Notes: generated by a model from the sequence alone, not told the origin. Shown: positions 47,130 through 56,951, counted from the stretch's first letter. The stretch: 64,000 nucleotides of DNA from Cytobacillus eiseniae (GCF_017874625.1 NZ_JAGIKZ010000011.1:1-64000); one strand, 5' to 3'. Numbers and translations are program-made.

Positions 47130-47513
47130 TTAAAAGAATAGGTGGAAAAGCTTTGGTAAAAAAATGATCAATCCGATCATAACAGACATCATCGCATAAA
47201 TAAGAACAGCCCCTGCTGCGATATCCTTCCCTTGCTTTGCCAAAGGGTGGTATTCCTCAGTTACAAGATCAACGACCCTTTCGATTGCAGAATTCAACAT
47301 TTCGAGCGACAACATTCCACCGATTGCGAGAATAACAAATAGCCATTCAATCATCGATATGGACAGCCCAATACTAGCGAAGATCACGATAATAGTAATA
47401 CAAAGATGAATCTTCATATTTCTTTCACTCAAAATTGCCGTACGAATCCCAGTAAAAGCAAAACCAAATGATTTAATGAGCCGGTGCTTTTTACCTTTGG
47501 AGGCCGAACTCAT
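47130..47513 (-). CDS. dgkA: Undecaprenol/diacylglycerol kinase family protein
   Basis: The 127-residue small membrane kinase has three helices. The conserved motif EMLNSAIERVVDLVTEEYHP (about 74-93) carries the catalytic Glu and metal-binding residues, and ILSERNMKIHL is the typical N-terminal loop. In B. subtilis DgkA phosphorylates undecaprenol, recycling the cell wall lipid carrier. It overlaps the end of ybeY by 23 nt. Confidence 0.94.
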   Translation of the reverse strand: MSSASKGKKHRLIKSFGFAFTGIRTAILSERNMKIHLCITIIVIFASIGLSISMIEWLFVILAIGGMLSLEMLNSAIERVVDLVTEEYHPLAKQGKDIAAGAVLIYAMMSVMIGLIIFLPKLFHLFF

Positions 47514-47961
47514 CTAAAATGACCTTCTGACGAGAAAACATTTCGATCTCATCTTCTTTTGTTTCATGATCATAGCCAAGAAGATGGAGAAATCCATGAA
47601 CGGCTAAAAAACCAAGTTCACGTGTGAAAGAGTGCCCATACTCCTCTGCCTGCTCCTTCGCACGTTCAACTGAAATAATGATATCACCTAATATTCTAGG
47701 CATGTCTAATCCGACTAGCTCCATTTCTCCTTCTCCCATCTCTTCCATCGCAAAAGAAATGACATCTGTTACAGCATCTTTATTTCGATATTCTTTATTA
47801 ATCTCTCTTATTTTTTCACTGCTTACGATTGTAATGGATAGTTCACTTTCTGATTCTACTTTTTCATATGCGGCTGCATAATTGAGTAATGCGTTCATCT
47901 CGTCCATTTCTTTCTCTGAAAGTTGATTCGTTTCATCTATTAGGTCAATACTTAAACTCAT
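47491..47961 (-). CDS. ybeY: Endoribonuclease YbeY (rRNA maturation factor)
   Basis: The 156-residue metalloprotein is required for 16S rRNA 3'-end processing and ribosome quality control. The zinc site H-x3-H-x5-H is visible in LAVHGFLHLLGYDHETKED near residue 122-134, after the DVISF motif (NKDAVTDVISFAM). The ATG overlaps the pgpH stop (ATGA) and the end overlaps dgkA, so the three are tightly coupled. Confidence 0.96.
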   Translation of the reverse strand: MSLSIDLIDETNQLSEKEMDEMNALLNYAAAYEKVESESELSITIVSSEKIREINKEYRNKDAVTDVISFAMEEMGEGEMELVGLDMPRILGDIIISVERAKEQAEEYGHSFTRELGFLAVHGFLHLLGYDHETKEDEIEMFSRQKVILDEFGLQR

Positions 47962-50150
47962 GCTTCTTTCACCTTCTGTTTTGTCATTTCTGGATATTCT
48001 ATTCTTGAATGGAAGATCCCATTCAACGTTTCACAAAGCACATTTGCAACGGTCTCCAATTCCTTCAATGTTAAATCACATTCATTCAATTGACCGTCCT
48101 GAAGTCGATCGGCGATTATATTTCTAACTAATCCTTCAATTTGTTCCGGTGTTGGATGTGACATCGAACGAACAGCAGCCTCTACACTATCAGCGATTCC
48201 AATAACAGCCGCTTCCTTTGTTTGTGCTTTTGGTCCAGGATATCGATAATCTTCTTCCTTAACTTCGAGACCGTTTTGACTCGCTTTATGATAAAAAAAT
48301 TTAAGCAATGTTGTTCCATGATGCTGCTCTGCAATATCAACAATTTCCCGTGGCATTTTGTGCTTTCTTAGCATTTCAGCCCCATCAGTTGCATGAGCAA
48401 TAATAATATTTTTACTTGTTTGCGATGGCAGTCGATCATGTGGATTTTCAATATTCATTTGGTTCTCAATAAAAAATTGTGGCCTCTTTGTCTTGCCAAT
48501 ATCATGATAATAGCATCCTACCCTTGCAAGAAGCCCGTTTGCACCAATCGCTTCACACGCCGATTCTGATAAATTAGCAACCATCACACTATGATGATAA
48601 GTTCCTGGTGCTTCAGTTAAAATTTTGCGAAGCAACGGATGGTTAGGACTTGATAACTCAATAAGTCTCATAGTTGAAAGAATTCCGAAGCCTGCTTCGA
48701 AAAATGGCAGCAGCCCGATTGTCAATACAGCCGAGAGTATGCCGGATATTAGGCCAATCGCAAAATAAAATCCATATTCCATCCCATCATATTGACCATT
48801 CCTTAAAAACATTAAAGATAAAATAACTAAAATATTGATTCCTGAGACGAACATTCCTGCTTGTAGAATTTTGGCACGCTGATTTTGTTTCGTTAAGAAT
48901 AGAATGCCTGCGATTCCACTTGATATAATATAGATTCCCGCCGTTACATGGAAGGTACCCGTAATTCCTTCATTAAAAATAATGCTGCCACATAGGCCCA
49001 TAATAATCGTAAACAATATTGCCATCCGCTCATCGATAAGAATTTTGATAAGCATAGCTCCCATGGCCGCAGGGAAAATATAGCTGATTTCTGAATACTT
49101 AAATTCATGGAAAAAGCTGATGCCCTTCATGAGCAAAATCGATAATGTGAAAATAATGCTAAACAATAATAAATAGCTTTGCTTTGTCTCCACATGCACT
49201 TTTAACTCATTAAAGTGGTAATAAAGGGCAGCAAGAATAATCAGTGTAAAGAGAGCCAATCCAATGAATGGCTGATTAGAATTCACACTGTCAAGAAGGC
49301 CAACAAGCTCCAATTGGCGATAAATATCACTGCTAATTAATTGCTGCTCTTCCACAATGATTTGTCCTTGCAAGATCTTAACTGGTTCAACTACTTCTAT
49401 TGCTTGCTGTCGATGCTCCTCTGTCGTATTAGGGTCATAGAACTCATTTTGATATACCGCATACCTGCCTAACTCAATAGCAGCCGCTTTTAAGCTCGCA
49501 TTCAGGCTCGTATATTTTAATTCCTCTTCCAGACGTTTTTTAGCATTTTCAACTTCATCAGCAGGAATTCGACTACTCATCACATTGTTAATCGCCGTCA
49601 CTGTCACATCTTTTGCTAAATTCAACTCATTTTTTGATGCTTGTACGAGCGAAAGCAATGTTTGATTGGAAACTTCCTTAATTACATCTCCAGTCAATTT
49701 TTCTTTCATTCTAGCTAATTTTTCTGACTCTGTTGGCTCTGTTAGCGGGACATAATCTACTTCCCCGTCATCTCCCATTTGTGCCTGTTTTTGCTTCGCT
49801 TCTAATTCTTCTTTTATTTCATCATTTACCTCAGTAGCTGAACCAAAGATGGAAGTAATCAGATCGACCCGATTTTGGGCAATTTCTTTTTTAACTACAT
49901 AGACATCCTTCACTTGGTCGGCAGCTTCTGTTTTCTTTTTTTCCGTACTTGCTTTATCTTCAATTGTAATTGGTGATCGAATGGTTTGTTCAGCAATTGA
50001 AAATAAGCTTAAATCAAGCTTTTCTGGTTTTACATTACTGAACATAGCAAAGAACAAGATGACTCCAAGCAAAAGAAATAATAATACTTTAAAAAAAGTC
50101 ATTTCTAACAGTTTTTTCACTTTTGTCATATAGTGATGGAGCTTTTCCAT
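47958..50150 (-). CDS. pgpH: Cyclic di-AMP phosphodiesterase PgpH
   Basis: The 730-residue 7TM-HD protein has one N-terminal helix, a large extracellular domain (about 50-275), seven membrane helices (about 280-480) and a cytoplasmic HD domain. HD metal ligands are visible in GTYHHSVMVANLSESA, RVGCYYHDIGKTKRPQFF, IIAHATDGAEM and IAEQHHGTTLL, and GIADSVEAAVRS. It hydrolyses c-di-AMP to pApA, linking to potassium and cell wall control. It lies between phoH and ybeY. Confidence 0.96.
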   Translation of the reverse strand: MEKLHHYMTKVKKLLEMTFFKVLLFLLLGVILFFAMFSNVKPEKLDLSLFSIAEQTIRSPITIEDKASTEKKKTEAADQVKDVYVVKKEIAQNRVDLITSIFGSATEVNDEIKEELEAKQKQAQMGDDGEVDYVPLTEPTESEKLARMKEKLTGDVIKEVSNQTLLSLVQASKNELNLAKDVTVTAINNVMSSRIPADEVENAKKRLEEELKYTSLNASLKAAAIELGRYAVYQNEFYDPNTTEEHRQQAIEVVEPVKILQGQIIVEEQQLISSDIYRQLELVGLLDSVNSNQPFIGLALFTLIILAALYYHFNELKVHVETKQSYLLLFSIIFTLSILLMKGISFFHEFKYSEISYIFPAAMGAMLIKILIDERMAILFTIIMGLCGSIIFNEGITGTFHVTAGIYIISSGIAGILFLTKQNQRAKILQAGMFVSGINILVILSLMFLRNGQYDGMEYGFYFAIGLISGILSAVLTIGLLPFFEAGFGILSTMRLIELSSPNHPLLRKILTEAPGTYHHSVMVANLSESACEAIGANGLLARVGCYYHDIGKTKRPQFFIENQMNIENPHDRLPSQTSKNIIIAHATDGAEMLRKHKMPREIVDIAEQHHGTTLLKFFYHKASQNGLEVKEEDYRYPGPKAQTKEAAVIGIADSVEAAVRSMSHPTPEQIEGLVRNIIADRLQDGQLNECDLTLKELETVANVLCETLNGIFHSRIEYPEMTKQKVKEA

Positions 50151-50261
50151 TAAAATCCCTCCAATCTTAACTAAATAGAATAAGCAATTATGTAAAATGA
50201 TAACAGTTTTTTATGTAAGATGCATCTTTATTAAAGAAAATATTGTCAATTAATGCAAAAG

Positions 50262-50289
50262 AAAACCGTACGGATCCTCCGACGGTTTT
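50262..50289 (-). terminator. Terminator 3' of phoH
   Basis: AAAACCGT pairs with ACGGTTTT and is followed by CTTTTG on the minus strand. It overlaps the end of phoH and may partially separate yqfC-yqfD-phoH from pgpH-ybeY-dgkA. Confidence 0.65.
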
Positions 50290-51250
50290 AGCTTTCATGT
50301 TGTCCATATGCGTGAATAATCTTTGCGACGAGCGGATGGCGCACAACATCGCTTTCTTCCAGATGTACAAAGGAGATCCCTTTTACATTTTGAAGAATTT
50401 CCTCCCCAACAATCAATCCAGATTTTGCCCCTTTAGGAAGGTCAATCTGCGTCTTATCTCCAGTAATGATCATTTTTGAGCCAAAGCCAAGACGGGTAAG
50501 AAACATCTTCATTTGTGCATGTGTCGTATTCTGCGCTTCATCTAAAATAACAAACGCATCGTCAAGCGTTCTCCCTCTCATATATGCCAATGGAGCAATT
50601 TCAATTGTTCCTCTTTCAATCATTCTTTCTGTATGCTCTGTCCCTAAAATATCATGTAATGCATCATACAATGGTCTTAAATAAGGGTCTACCTTTTCTT
50701 TTAGATCACCAGGCAAGAACCCCAAACTTTCACCTGCTTCAACTGCCGGACGTGTAAGAATAATTCTTTTCACTTGACCATTCTTCAATGCATTCACGGC
50801 CATCACTACGGCAAGATACGTCTTCCCTGTTCCAGCAGGACCAATGCCAAAAATAAGATCATTCTTTTTAATTGCACGAATATACTCGCTTTGTCCAATT
50901 GTTTTAACTCTAATGATCTTTCCTTTTGCATTCCTAGCTATTTCTTCATTATATAACTCTCTAAAGTATTCCAATGTGCCTTTTTTAGCCATTTGAAGGG
51001 CATACATTACATCCCTTTGATTTATTGTAATCCCTTTTCTTATGATCATTAATAATTCAGCCAATATGCGTCCAGCATCCTCCACCTGATTCATTTCTCC
51101 AGATATATAGATGGATTCTCCTCGGGTAATGATTGACACATTAAGCTCTTGTTCGATCATGATAATATTTGCATCTGAGTTGCCTAATAAGGAAATGGCT
51201 TCATTCGGATTATCAAGTTGTACATTGATTGTTTTCAACTCTTCTGTCAT
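50288..51250 (-). CDS. phoH: PhoH family ATPase
   Basis: The 320-residue ATPase has an N-terminal RNA-binding-like region (about 20-95). The PhoH P-loop domain has Walker A GIGPAGTGKTYL (about 136-147), RPAVEAGESLGFLPGDL, and Walker B AFVILDEAQNT followed by LTRLGFGSKMIITGD. It resembles superfamily I helicases; a role in RNA metabolism with YbeY is proposed for the family. The start overlaps the yqfD stop (AATGA). Confidence 0.95.
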   Translation of the reverse strand: MTEELKTINVQLDNPNEAISLLGNSDANIIMIEQELNVSIITRGESIYISGEMNQVEDAGRILAELLMIIRKGITINQRDVMYALQMAKKGTLEYFRELYNEEIARNAKGKIIRVKTIGQSEYIRAIKKNDLIFGIGPAGTGKTYLAVVMAVNALKNGQVKRIILTRPAVEAGESLGFLPGDLKEKVDPYLRPLYDALHDILGTEHTERMIERGTIEIAPLAYMRGRTLDDAFVILDEAQNTTHAQMKMFLTRLGFGSKMIITGDKTQIDLPKGAKSGLIVGEEILQNVKGISFVHLEESDVVRHPLVAKIIHAYGQHES

Positions 51251-52440
51251 TCTGTCTCTCCTTGAATTAAAGGTTGGGCTACTGCAATATTCTCAATAAT
51301 TTGGAAATGTATTGATAGTATTACTTTACCATCCTCTACAGACTTGTGTAAAACCTTTTCACCTTTTATTTTATCATTTTCATTTAACTTGTTTCTTATA
51401 TCATTTCTTGCTTCAACTTTTGCTGCTGCAAATGCTTCTTCATTCGTGAGGATTTTTGTTTCTTGTTCCCGTTCACGTATCGTTGTATGTGTATATGAAA
51501 TAGGAAGCTCCCATTTTAAAAAACGAAAGTTCTTTTTATTGTACTCTGTTTCAAATTCTTGATACTCTACTTTGCCAAACCCCCAAATTGGCATTTGCCA
51601 ATCACCAATTCCTATAAAATGCTTTTGTTTTTCATTCCCATTAAAAACTTGGAAGGTCCTTTTCAATGAATATTTAACATCTGTCTTGTACCATGTTTCA
51701 GCGAATACTTCTCCTTTAGCTGCTACTATTTCTGTCTTTCCCTCTTTTCCAATTTCTCCAGAAACTAAAAGCTGCCCTGGCTTTACATGGTCATGAATAC
51801 TAACTATCGGCTGCCCCTCTTCAATGAACATGTCCACAATAACACCTTTCTTTTTGGCAACTAAATGTCCTGGGCTTGCATATTCAGGTTGCTCAGGTTC
51901 ATTTTTCTCAACTACTTGAAAATGGAAGGTTGTCCCCTTTAACTCAACACCTACCCAAGTAATTTCCTCAATTTGGTTGGAGAGATGCCGTTGAATGCCT
52001 TCAACATTTTCGAGTAAAAACTGAAGCTTCCCCTTCTCTACGCCAATTTCATCTAGCTCCTTACGAATTTTATGCTCTGTTTCAGGGCCAGCTCCCTTTA
52101 TTTCAATGCCCCATACCATATTAGATAGTAAGAAGATGACTAGTAGAAAAGCTGCCGCACCAATAATGAACCCACTATTCTTGATTAATCTTTTGAACAG
52201 AAAAGGAATGCCTGTCCTCCTCAAGAAGGTAACTTTACACTCACTTCCCCTTATGATTGGTCTTATTTTATGAACATCTTTAAGTCTCATCTTAATTGTA
52301 ACTGATTCTGTCCCATGCCTTTTCACATGCCAAATTAAGATGCCATTCCGTGTGAATGTATTAATTAATCGTTCAATCCCTTTGCCTCTTATTTCAACTG
52401 TAATAATGCCCCCAATAAACTCGACCCATAAATTGTTCAT
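51247..52440 (-). CDS. yqfD: Sporulation protein YqfD
   Basis: The 397-residue membrane protein belongs to the YqfD family, sporulation-linked in B. subtilis. One membrane helix near 90-110 (FIIGAAAFLLVIFLLSNMVW) separates a small N-terminal domain from a long extracytoplasmic part rich in beta structure. ATG at 52440 behind AGGAGGAAGGAA is the start. The pair yqfC-yqfD is conserved in spore formers and is under sporulation sigma control in B. subtilis. Confidence 0.92.
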   Translation of the reverse strand: MNNLWVEFIGGIITVEIRGKGIERLINTFTRNGILIWHVKRHGTESVTIKMRLKDVHKIRPIIRGSECKVTFLRRTGIPFLFKRLIKNSGFIIGAAAFLLVIFLLSNMVWGIEIKGAGPETEHKIRKELDEIGVEKGKLQFLLENVEGIQRHLSNQIEEITWVGVELKGTTFHFQVVEKNEPEQPEYASPGHLVAKKKGVIVDMFIEEGQPIVSIHDHVKPGQLLVSGEIGKEGKTEIVAAKGEVFAETWYKTDVKYSLKRTFQVFNGNEKQKHFIGIGDWQMPIWGFGKVEYQEFETEYNKKNFRFLKWELPISYTHTTIREREQETKILTNEEAFAAAKVEARNDIRNKLNENDKIKGEKVLHKSVEDGKVILSIHFQIIENIAVAQPLIQGETE

Positions 52441-52531
52441 TTCCTTCCTCCTCTTGCAAATGACCATCATGCTAACTGTGGGAGAGCACACTTGTATTGG
52501 ATGCTATCCCACTGATCCACTAACTTCTCAC

Positions 52532-52816
52532 CTATTCGTTTAAATAGGTGACTTGATCAACTTGCCCCTCCAGCAATATTTCTTCAGGCAAAATCGTTTT
52601 TATGACAAAAGAATTCCCTTTAATAAGGAGCTGACCCTGTTTTAGAAGGAGCCTTAATTCTTTGTCTGAAAATGAAATTAGACCCTTGTGGTTCTCAATA
52701 TATATATGAATTTGTCCGACCATCGTAATGCGGGGTAAATCCATCATGACATCTTGAGGAAGCTCTAGATTTTTCGTCATCCATTTTTTCATGAATTGAC
52801 CAAAGTTTTTTGCCAT
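52532..52816 (-). CDS. yqfC: Sporulation protein YqfC
   Basis: The 94-residue YabP/YqfC-family protein has MTKNLELPQDVMMDLPRITM followed by IHIYIENHKGLISFSDKELR. This small soluble or membrane-associated sporulation protein partners with YqfD. The start ATG at 52816 sits directly after a terminator-like hairpin and T run; the hairpin's 3' arm (GAAGGGGGG) is the only visible ribosome site, 10 nt upstream. Confidence 0.92.
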   Translation of the reverse strand: MAKNFGQFMKKWMTKNLELPQDVMMDLPRITMVGQIHIYIENHKGLISFSDKELRLLLKQGQLLIKGNSFVIKTILPEEILLEGQVDQVTYLNE

Positions 52817-52866
52817 AAAAAAAGAACCCCCCTTCATCTCATATGTATGAAATGAAGGGGGGTTCT
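52817..52866 (-). promoter_or_regulatory. Terminator hairpin that also holds the yqfC ribosome binding site
   Basis: On the minus strand AGAACCCCCCTTCAT pairs perfectly over 15 bp with ATGAAGGGGGGTTCT, then seven T residues, then the yqfC ATG. It looks like the terminator of nfeD-floA-yqfB. Because the 3' arm contains the purine-rich ribosome site, read-through transcripts would have yqfC translation masked. Only a promoter inside or downstream of the 5' arm would leave the site open. The loop contains CATACATAT, similar to a sigma-E -10 element, but I could not find a convincing -35. Confidence 0.75.
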
Positions 52867-52887
52867 AGCACTTTTTTCTTTTTTCAT

Positions 52888-53352
52888 TCACTTGATTTTT
52901 CGATTAATCGACCTATGAGGGTTTAACGCTCTTGGTGGACCTAAAATTTCTGCCCAAATAACCCCATCAACTAATTTTTGTTTTTCTATCGAGAGTGCAG
53001 GCTTTTTTTCAACAGGTACAATGCTTGGATTGTACAATGTTTTTTCTTCCTTCTTCACAGCCTGCTTCTTGCTCATTTCCTGCATGATCGGCGGCCTATT
53101 TTTTATTTCCTGCCGTTTTTTTTCTTCTTGTCTTTTTCTTTCTAAATACTCTCTTTTGATTTGACTTGAAGCATTCCTTGCTTCAGAAGGAATCGGCTCA
53201 ATTGGATTAGATTGAACAGGCGCTTGCCTTGGGCGTGATTGATTCTGTTTTTGCTGATTTTGCTGATTTTTCCCTTTTCCTTTGCCAAACATGGAGGAAA
53301 GCATCGCAATAATAATGAAGAGAATAAACGGATTATCCATTAAAAATTCCAA
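52888..53352 (-). CDS. YqfB-like protein, low-complexity
   Basis: The 154-residue protein has one N-terminal membrane helix (about 5-20). A Gln/Asn/Lys-rich linker (GKGKNQQNQQKQNQSRPRQA), a charged helical Glu/Lys/Arg segment (about 70-100) and a short conserved C-terminus (LVDGVIWAEILGPPRALNPH) follow. The start is TTG behind AAGGAGGGG. It lies directly downstream of floA, as B. subtilis yqfB does. A role in FloA/NfeD membrane domains is inference. Confidence 0.8.
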   Translation of the reverse strand: MEFLMDNPFILFIIIAMLSSMFGKGKGKNQQNQQKQNQSRPRQAPVQSNPIEPIPSEARNASSQIKREYLERKRQEEKKRQEIKNRPPIMQEMSKKQAVKKEEKTLYNPSIVPVEKKPALSIEKQKLVDGVIWAEILGPPRALNPHRSINRKIK

Positions 53353-53389
53353 AGGTAAACCCCTCCTTCCTACAGTTTAGTAGCAGGAA

Positions 53390-54388
53390 TTACTCTTTCC
53401 GTCCATCTTTACGGTCATCCGTCACATTGCCAATCGAATCTCTCATGTCTGTATCAGCAGCAATATTTTTGTAATTCATATAATCCATTACACCGATATT
53501 GCCTGAACGTAGCGCTTCTGACATCGCCAATGGTACTTGTGATTCAGCTTCAACTACTTTTGCTCTCATTTCTTCTACTTTCGCCTTCATTTCCTGCTCA
53601 GCTGCTACAGCCATCGCACGGCGTTCTTCTGCTTTTGCTTGGGCAATTTTCTTATCTGCTTCTGCCTGCTCCGTTTGTAATTCAGCACCGATGTTTTTAC
53701 CGATGTCCACATCTGCAATGTCAATCGATAATATTTCAAAAGCCGTACCTGCATCCAGCCCTTTTGAAAGAACCGTTTGTGAAATCCTATCAGGATTTTC
53801 TAATACTTTTTTATGGTTTTCAGATGAACCAATTGTCGATACAATCCCTTCACCTACACGGGCAACAATCGTTTCTTCACCTGCACCACCGACAAGACGG
53901 TCGATATTTGCACGAACAGTAATTCTTGCTTTTGCTTTTACTTCAATCCCATCCATTGCGACACCAGCAATAAATGGTGTTTCAATCACATTTGGGTTAA
54001 CACTCATTTGTACCGCCTCTAATACATCACGGCCCGCTAGATCGATTGCAGCACTGCGCTCAAATTTCAATTCAATATTTGCTCTATGTGCAGCAATTAA
54101 TGCATTTACAACACGATCCACATTTCCGCCTGCAAGATAATGGCTTTCTAATTGATTCGTTGTTACATCCAATCCTGCTTTATGCGCTTTAATAAGTGGA
54201 TTGATAACTCGACTCGGAATAACCCGACGGAGACGCATTCCTACTAGCGTGAATATACTTACCTTGACACCAGCTGCTAATGCAGAAATCCATAGCATAA
54301 CTGGAACAAATGTTAATAAAATGGCCAATACAATAATAGCTCCTACAACAATGAGCAATGTGATAATAGAAATTGCATCAAATGGCAT
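53390..54388 (-). CDS. floA: Flotillin-like protein FloA
   Basis: The 332-residue protein scaffolds functional membrane microdomains. An N-terminal membrane hairpin segment (about 8-50) is followed by a PHB/SPFH-type domain (about 60-200) and an Ala/Glu-rich coiled coil ([20 protein letters not shown]). GAGGAAG lies before the ATG. It is the second gene after nfeD with 22 nt spacing; the pair forms the conserved NfeD-flotillin unit. Confidence 0.96.
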   Translation of the reverse strand: MPFDAISIITLLIVVGAIIVLAILLTFVPVMLWISALAAGVKVSIFTLVGMRLRRVIPSRVINPLIKAHKAGLDVTTNQLESHYLAGGNVDRVVNALIAAHRANIELKFERSAAIDLAGRDVLEAVQMSVNPNVIETPFIAGVAMDGIEVKAKARITVRANIDRLVGGAGEETIVARVGEGIVSTIGSSENHKKVLENPDRISQTVLSKGLDAGTAFEILSIDIADVDIGKNIGAELQTEQAEADKKIAQAKAEERRAMAVAAEQEMKAKVEEMRAKVVEAESQVPLAMSEALRSGNIGVMDYMNYKNIAADTDMRDSIGNVTDDRKDGRKE

Positions 54389-54410
54389 ATTTCTTCCTCC
54401 TACATCTTTA

Positions 54411-55736
54411 TTATTTACTTAAATTTGTGATCTCTCTAACGACAATTCGTGAACCTTCAGCTTTCACAACTCGTACCCGTGCATCCTTCAAAATAAACGC
54501 ACCTTCACTCACAGCATCAATTCGCTCATCCTCAATCACAATCGTGCCCGATGGTCTTAAAGCTGTCACAGCATATCCTTCTAAGCCAATCAGTTCAAGT
54601 CTATTCTTATTTGAGACATAGCCTTGTTCTGTTTTTGTTGCATCCGTTAAAATCATCTTCCTGAATATTTTCATCTTTTTACCAAACACCTTTATCATTA
54701 AAATAGATGCTAAGATTGCTACACTTATCGCTATTAATATCGATATCCCCATATGAATGACATTGTCTGATGCGAGAAAAAGACTTCCAAAAATTGCAGC
54801 AGTTCCTAAAGTACCTGCTATCCCTCCAGGCAGGAAAAACTCTGCAATGATCAAACCAATACCTATAAGAAATAAGATTAACGTCTCAAATCCTGCTAGA
54901 CCTGCAACTAAATGCCCGTAAAAAAATAACAATAATGCACTGATTCCCATAAGGCCTGGAATCCCAAAGCCTGGTGAATATAATTCTACAACAAGCCCAA
55001 TGCTTCCAATGGATAGAAGGATTGGAATAATAACAGGATTCGTAATAAAGCGAGCTAGTTTTTCAGCAAAGCTTTCATCGAGCATTCTTATTTCTGCATT
55101 TGAAAATCCAAGCGTTTCAACTAGTTCTGTTAAGTTAGCTACTGTCCCTTTTGAATAACCGACCTCAAGCGCAGCCTCTGTTCCTAACGTTAATAGTTCG
55201 CCTTTCGGTGCATCATACTTAGGTAGATCAACAGATTCATCCGCCATTGCCCGTGCATAGCTTGGATTTAATTTATGTTGCTTTGCCGCTTCTTCCATTG
55301 CCGCAAACCAATAGGATTCCGCTTTCTTCCCGGCCGTATTTCCTTGCTGGTCAATAATAGCAGCAGACCCCATCGTAGCTCCTGGAACCATATAAATCTC
55401 GTCCGTATTCAGAGAAATATAAGCACCTGCTGATAATGCCTGATTATTAATAAATGCGATTGTCTTCAAATCTGTTGAGGATAATAATTTCCCAATTTTC
55501 CCTGCCGCATCAACGACTCCACCAGGCGTATCAATCTCAAAAATGATTGCAGACGCATTTGCTTCTTCAGCCGTTTTTACTGCCCTGCTTAAAAAAGCAT
55601 ACAACCCTTTTTCAACAGTCTCTTCAATTGGTGCAACATATACAACTTCATTCGTAGCATTTCCTTTAAAAGGAATGATGAGTAAGATCATAGCAAAAAG
55701 AAATGAAAAAACGATAAGATATCTTCTAAACTTCAC
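54411..55736 (-). CDS. NfeD family membrane serine protease-like protein (YqeZ)
   Basis: The 441-residue protein has a signal-anchor helix, then a ClpP/SppA-like protease domain (about 35-220) with [13 protein letters not shown] and [11 protein letters not shown] (catalytic serine in SAG) and a GSAAIID strand. Four or five membrane helices (about 240-350) and a C-terminal OB-fold NfeD domain complete it. GTG at 55736 behind GGAGGGGG is the start; the frame is open 16 codons further. It works with FloA in membrane microdomains. Confidence 0.92.
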   Translation of the reverse strand: MKFRRYLIVFSFLFAMILLIIPFKGNATNEVVYVAPIEETVEKGLYAFLSRAVKTAEEANASAIIFEIDTPGGVVDAAGKIGKLLSSTDLKTIAFINNQALSAGAYISLNTDEIYMVPGATMGSAAIIDQQGNTAGKKAESYWFAAMEEAAKQHKLNPSYARAMADESVDLPKYDAPKGELLTLGTEAALEVGYSKGTVANLTELVETLGFSNAEIRMLDESFAEKLARFITNPVIIPILLSIGSIGLVVELYSPGFGIPGLMGISALLLFFYGHLVAGLAGFETLILFLIGIGLIIAEFFLPGGIAGTLGTAAIFGSLFLASDNVIHMGISILIAISVAILASILMIKVFGKKMKIFRKMILTDATKTEQGYVSNKNRLELIGLEGYAVTALRPSGTIVIEDERIDAVSEGAFILKDARVRVVKAEGSRIVVREITNLSK

Positions 55737-55905
55737 GCTTCCCCCTCCCTCCCAAAAGTTATCTTCTATTGTATACGTTTTCACATAAAGAAAGGTTTCA
55801 TTATTTTTTCTTATTTCATATATCTATGATAGCTTATTTTCCAGAAAATAAAAATAATAATGCCTAAATGAAGAAAGACAGCCCATCGAAAAGAACTTAA
55901 TAAAA

Positions 55906-56040
55906 GGCTGTTTTCGCAAACATTGTTTCTTACTAAGATAAAGTTGCTAAAGGTTGATTTCCGCGTACGTGTGCTCCAATCAACCGACTTAATTGGTAAA
56001 ACATTTGATTCAAAAGCAACAATCTTTTTAGAAAAGAGCC
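55906..56040 (+). mobile_element. MITE-like element, copy 3 (135 bp, internally deleted)
   Basis: It has the same ends as the other copies (GGCTGTTTTCGCAAACATTG at left; right end reversed GGCTCTTTTCTAAAAAGATT) and perfect 8-bp duplications TAATAAAA (55898-55905 and 56041-56048). The interior jumps from GTACGTGTGCTCC straight to AATCAACCGACTTAATTGG. It lacks the roughly 175-bp core, with the junction at a GCTCC direct repeat seen in full copies. It lies between yqeY and nfeD. Confidence 0.85.
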
Positions 56041-56078
56041 TAATAAAAAGACCGAAAGCAATAAGCTTACGGTCTTTT
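56041..56078 (-). terminator. Terminator of yqeY, invaded by MITE copy 3
   Basis: AAAAGACCG pairs with CGGTCTTTT. On the minus strand the T-tract TTTTTATTA contains the MITE's 8-bp target duplication, so the element interrupted this termination zone, as at pbpA. Confidence 0.8.
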
Positions 56079-56093
56079 ATACATATTCGTTTT

Positions 56094-56537
56094 TTATGAA
56101 AGGTGTTGTTGTACAAGTTTATTTACAACTGCTCCATCTGCTTTTCCTTTAACTTTCGGCATAATGGCAGCCATTACTTTACCCATTTCAGCTTTTGACG
56201 CAGCACCCATTTCAGCAATTGCCTCCTGGACAATCTTAGAAACTTCCTCTTCAGAAAGCTGTTCAGGCATATATAATTCGACGAACTGAAGTTCTGTCCG
56301 AATTTTTTCTACAAGGTCTTCGCGACCTGCTTTATCAAATTCGTGGAGGGAATCCTTGCGTTGCTTAACTTCACGAGAAAGGACAGTAAGCTCCTGCTCT
56401 GCAGATAGTTCTGTTCCAAGCTTGATTGCCTCATTTTGCAAAGAAGCTTTAACCATGCGGATAACAGTTAGCTTAACTTTTTCTTTATTCCTCATCGCTT
56501 GTTTCATATCCTCATTTAAACGCTCGAGAAGACTCAA
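56094..56537 (-). CDS. yqeY: GatB/YqeY domain protein
   Basis: The 147-residue helical protein resembles the C-terminal tRNA-binding domain of GatB. It starts [20 protein letters not shown] and ends in [20 protein letters not shown]. The start is TTG with GAGGGTG upstream. It follows rpsU by 17 nt, the conserved rpsU-yqeY pair. The function is not clearly known. Confidence 0.94.
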   Translation of the reverse strand: MSLLERLNEDMKQAMRNKEKVKLTVIRMVKASLQNEAIKLGTELSAEQELTVLSREVKQRKDSLHEFDKAGREDLVEKIRTELQFVELYMPEQLSEEEVSKIVQEAIAEMGAASKAEMGKVMAAIMPKVKGKADGAVVNKLVQQHLS

Positions 56538-56554
56538 ATTACATACACCCTCTC

Positions 56555-56728
56555 TTAGAACTTACGTTTTCTTGCAGCCTCAGACTTTTTCTTACGTTTA
56601 ATACTTGGTTTTTCGTAGAATTCGCGCTTTCTAGCTTCTTGCAAAGTACCAGTTTTAGAAACTGAACGTTTGAAGCGACGAAGAGCATCTTCAAGCGATT
56701 CGTTTTTACGAACGACGGTTTTAGACAT
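56555..56728 (-). CDS. rpsU: 30S ribosomal protein S21
   Basis: The 57-residue basic helical protein of the small subunit starts [20 protein letters not shown] and ends in a Lys/Arg-rich tail. ATG at 56728 has GGAGGGA upstream; the frame extends 20 codons further without support. In B. subtilis S21 affects the motility-biofilm switch. It heads the rpsU-yqeY unit. Confidence 0.97.
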   Translation of the reverse strand: MSKTVVRKNESLEDALRRFKRSVSKTGTLQEARKREFYEKPSIKRKKKSEAARKRKF

Positions 56729-56951
56729 TCTATTCCCTCCCTCCGAACACAACACACTAACACAACATGTTTTCCATGTACTTTGCAATTATAATATAAC
56801 AGCGTACCTGAGGTCAACTGTAATTAGCCTGTAATGAATGTGTTTTCCCATGAAAATATTGAGAATTGCCCCTGCAAAACATGCTTGAAATATAATTTCG
56901 AGGCATGTCCCCTATAATTGTGTAATAGATATAGATGTAGGGGGTGGGGGC

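Noticed and set aside
52838-52851. Sigma-E promoter in the yqfC hairpin loop (CATACATAT)
   Set aside because: The -10 resemblance is explained by the hairpin's palindromic loop, and no matching -35 was found at the right distance. Kept only as a remark.
53499-54140. 213-codon open frame on the plus strand opposite floA
   Set aside because: Antisense of the alanine-rich FloA coding region, which lacks stops by composition. No ribosome site.
55811-56116. 101-codon minus-strand frame between yqeY and nfeD
   Set aside because: Composed of a MITE fragment plus a terminator; no coding support.
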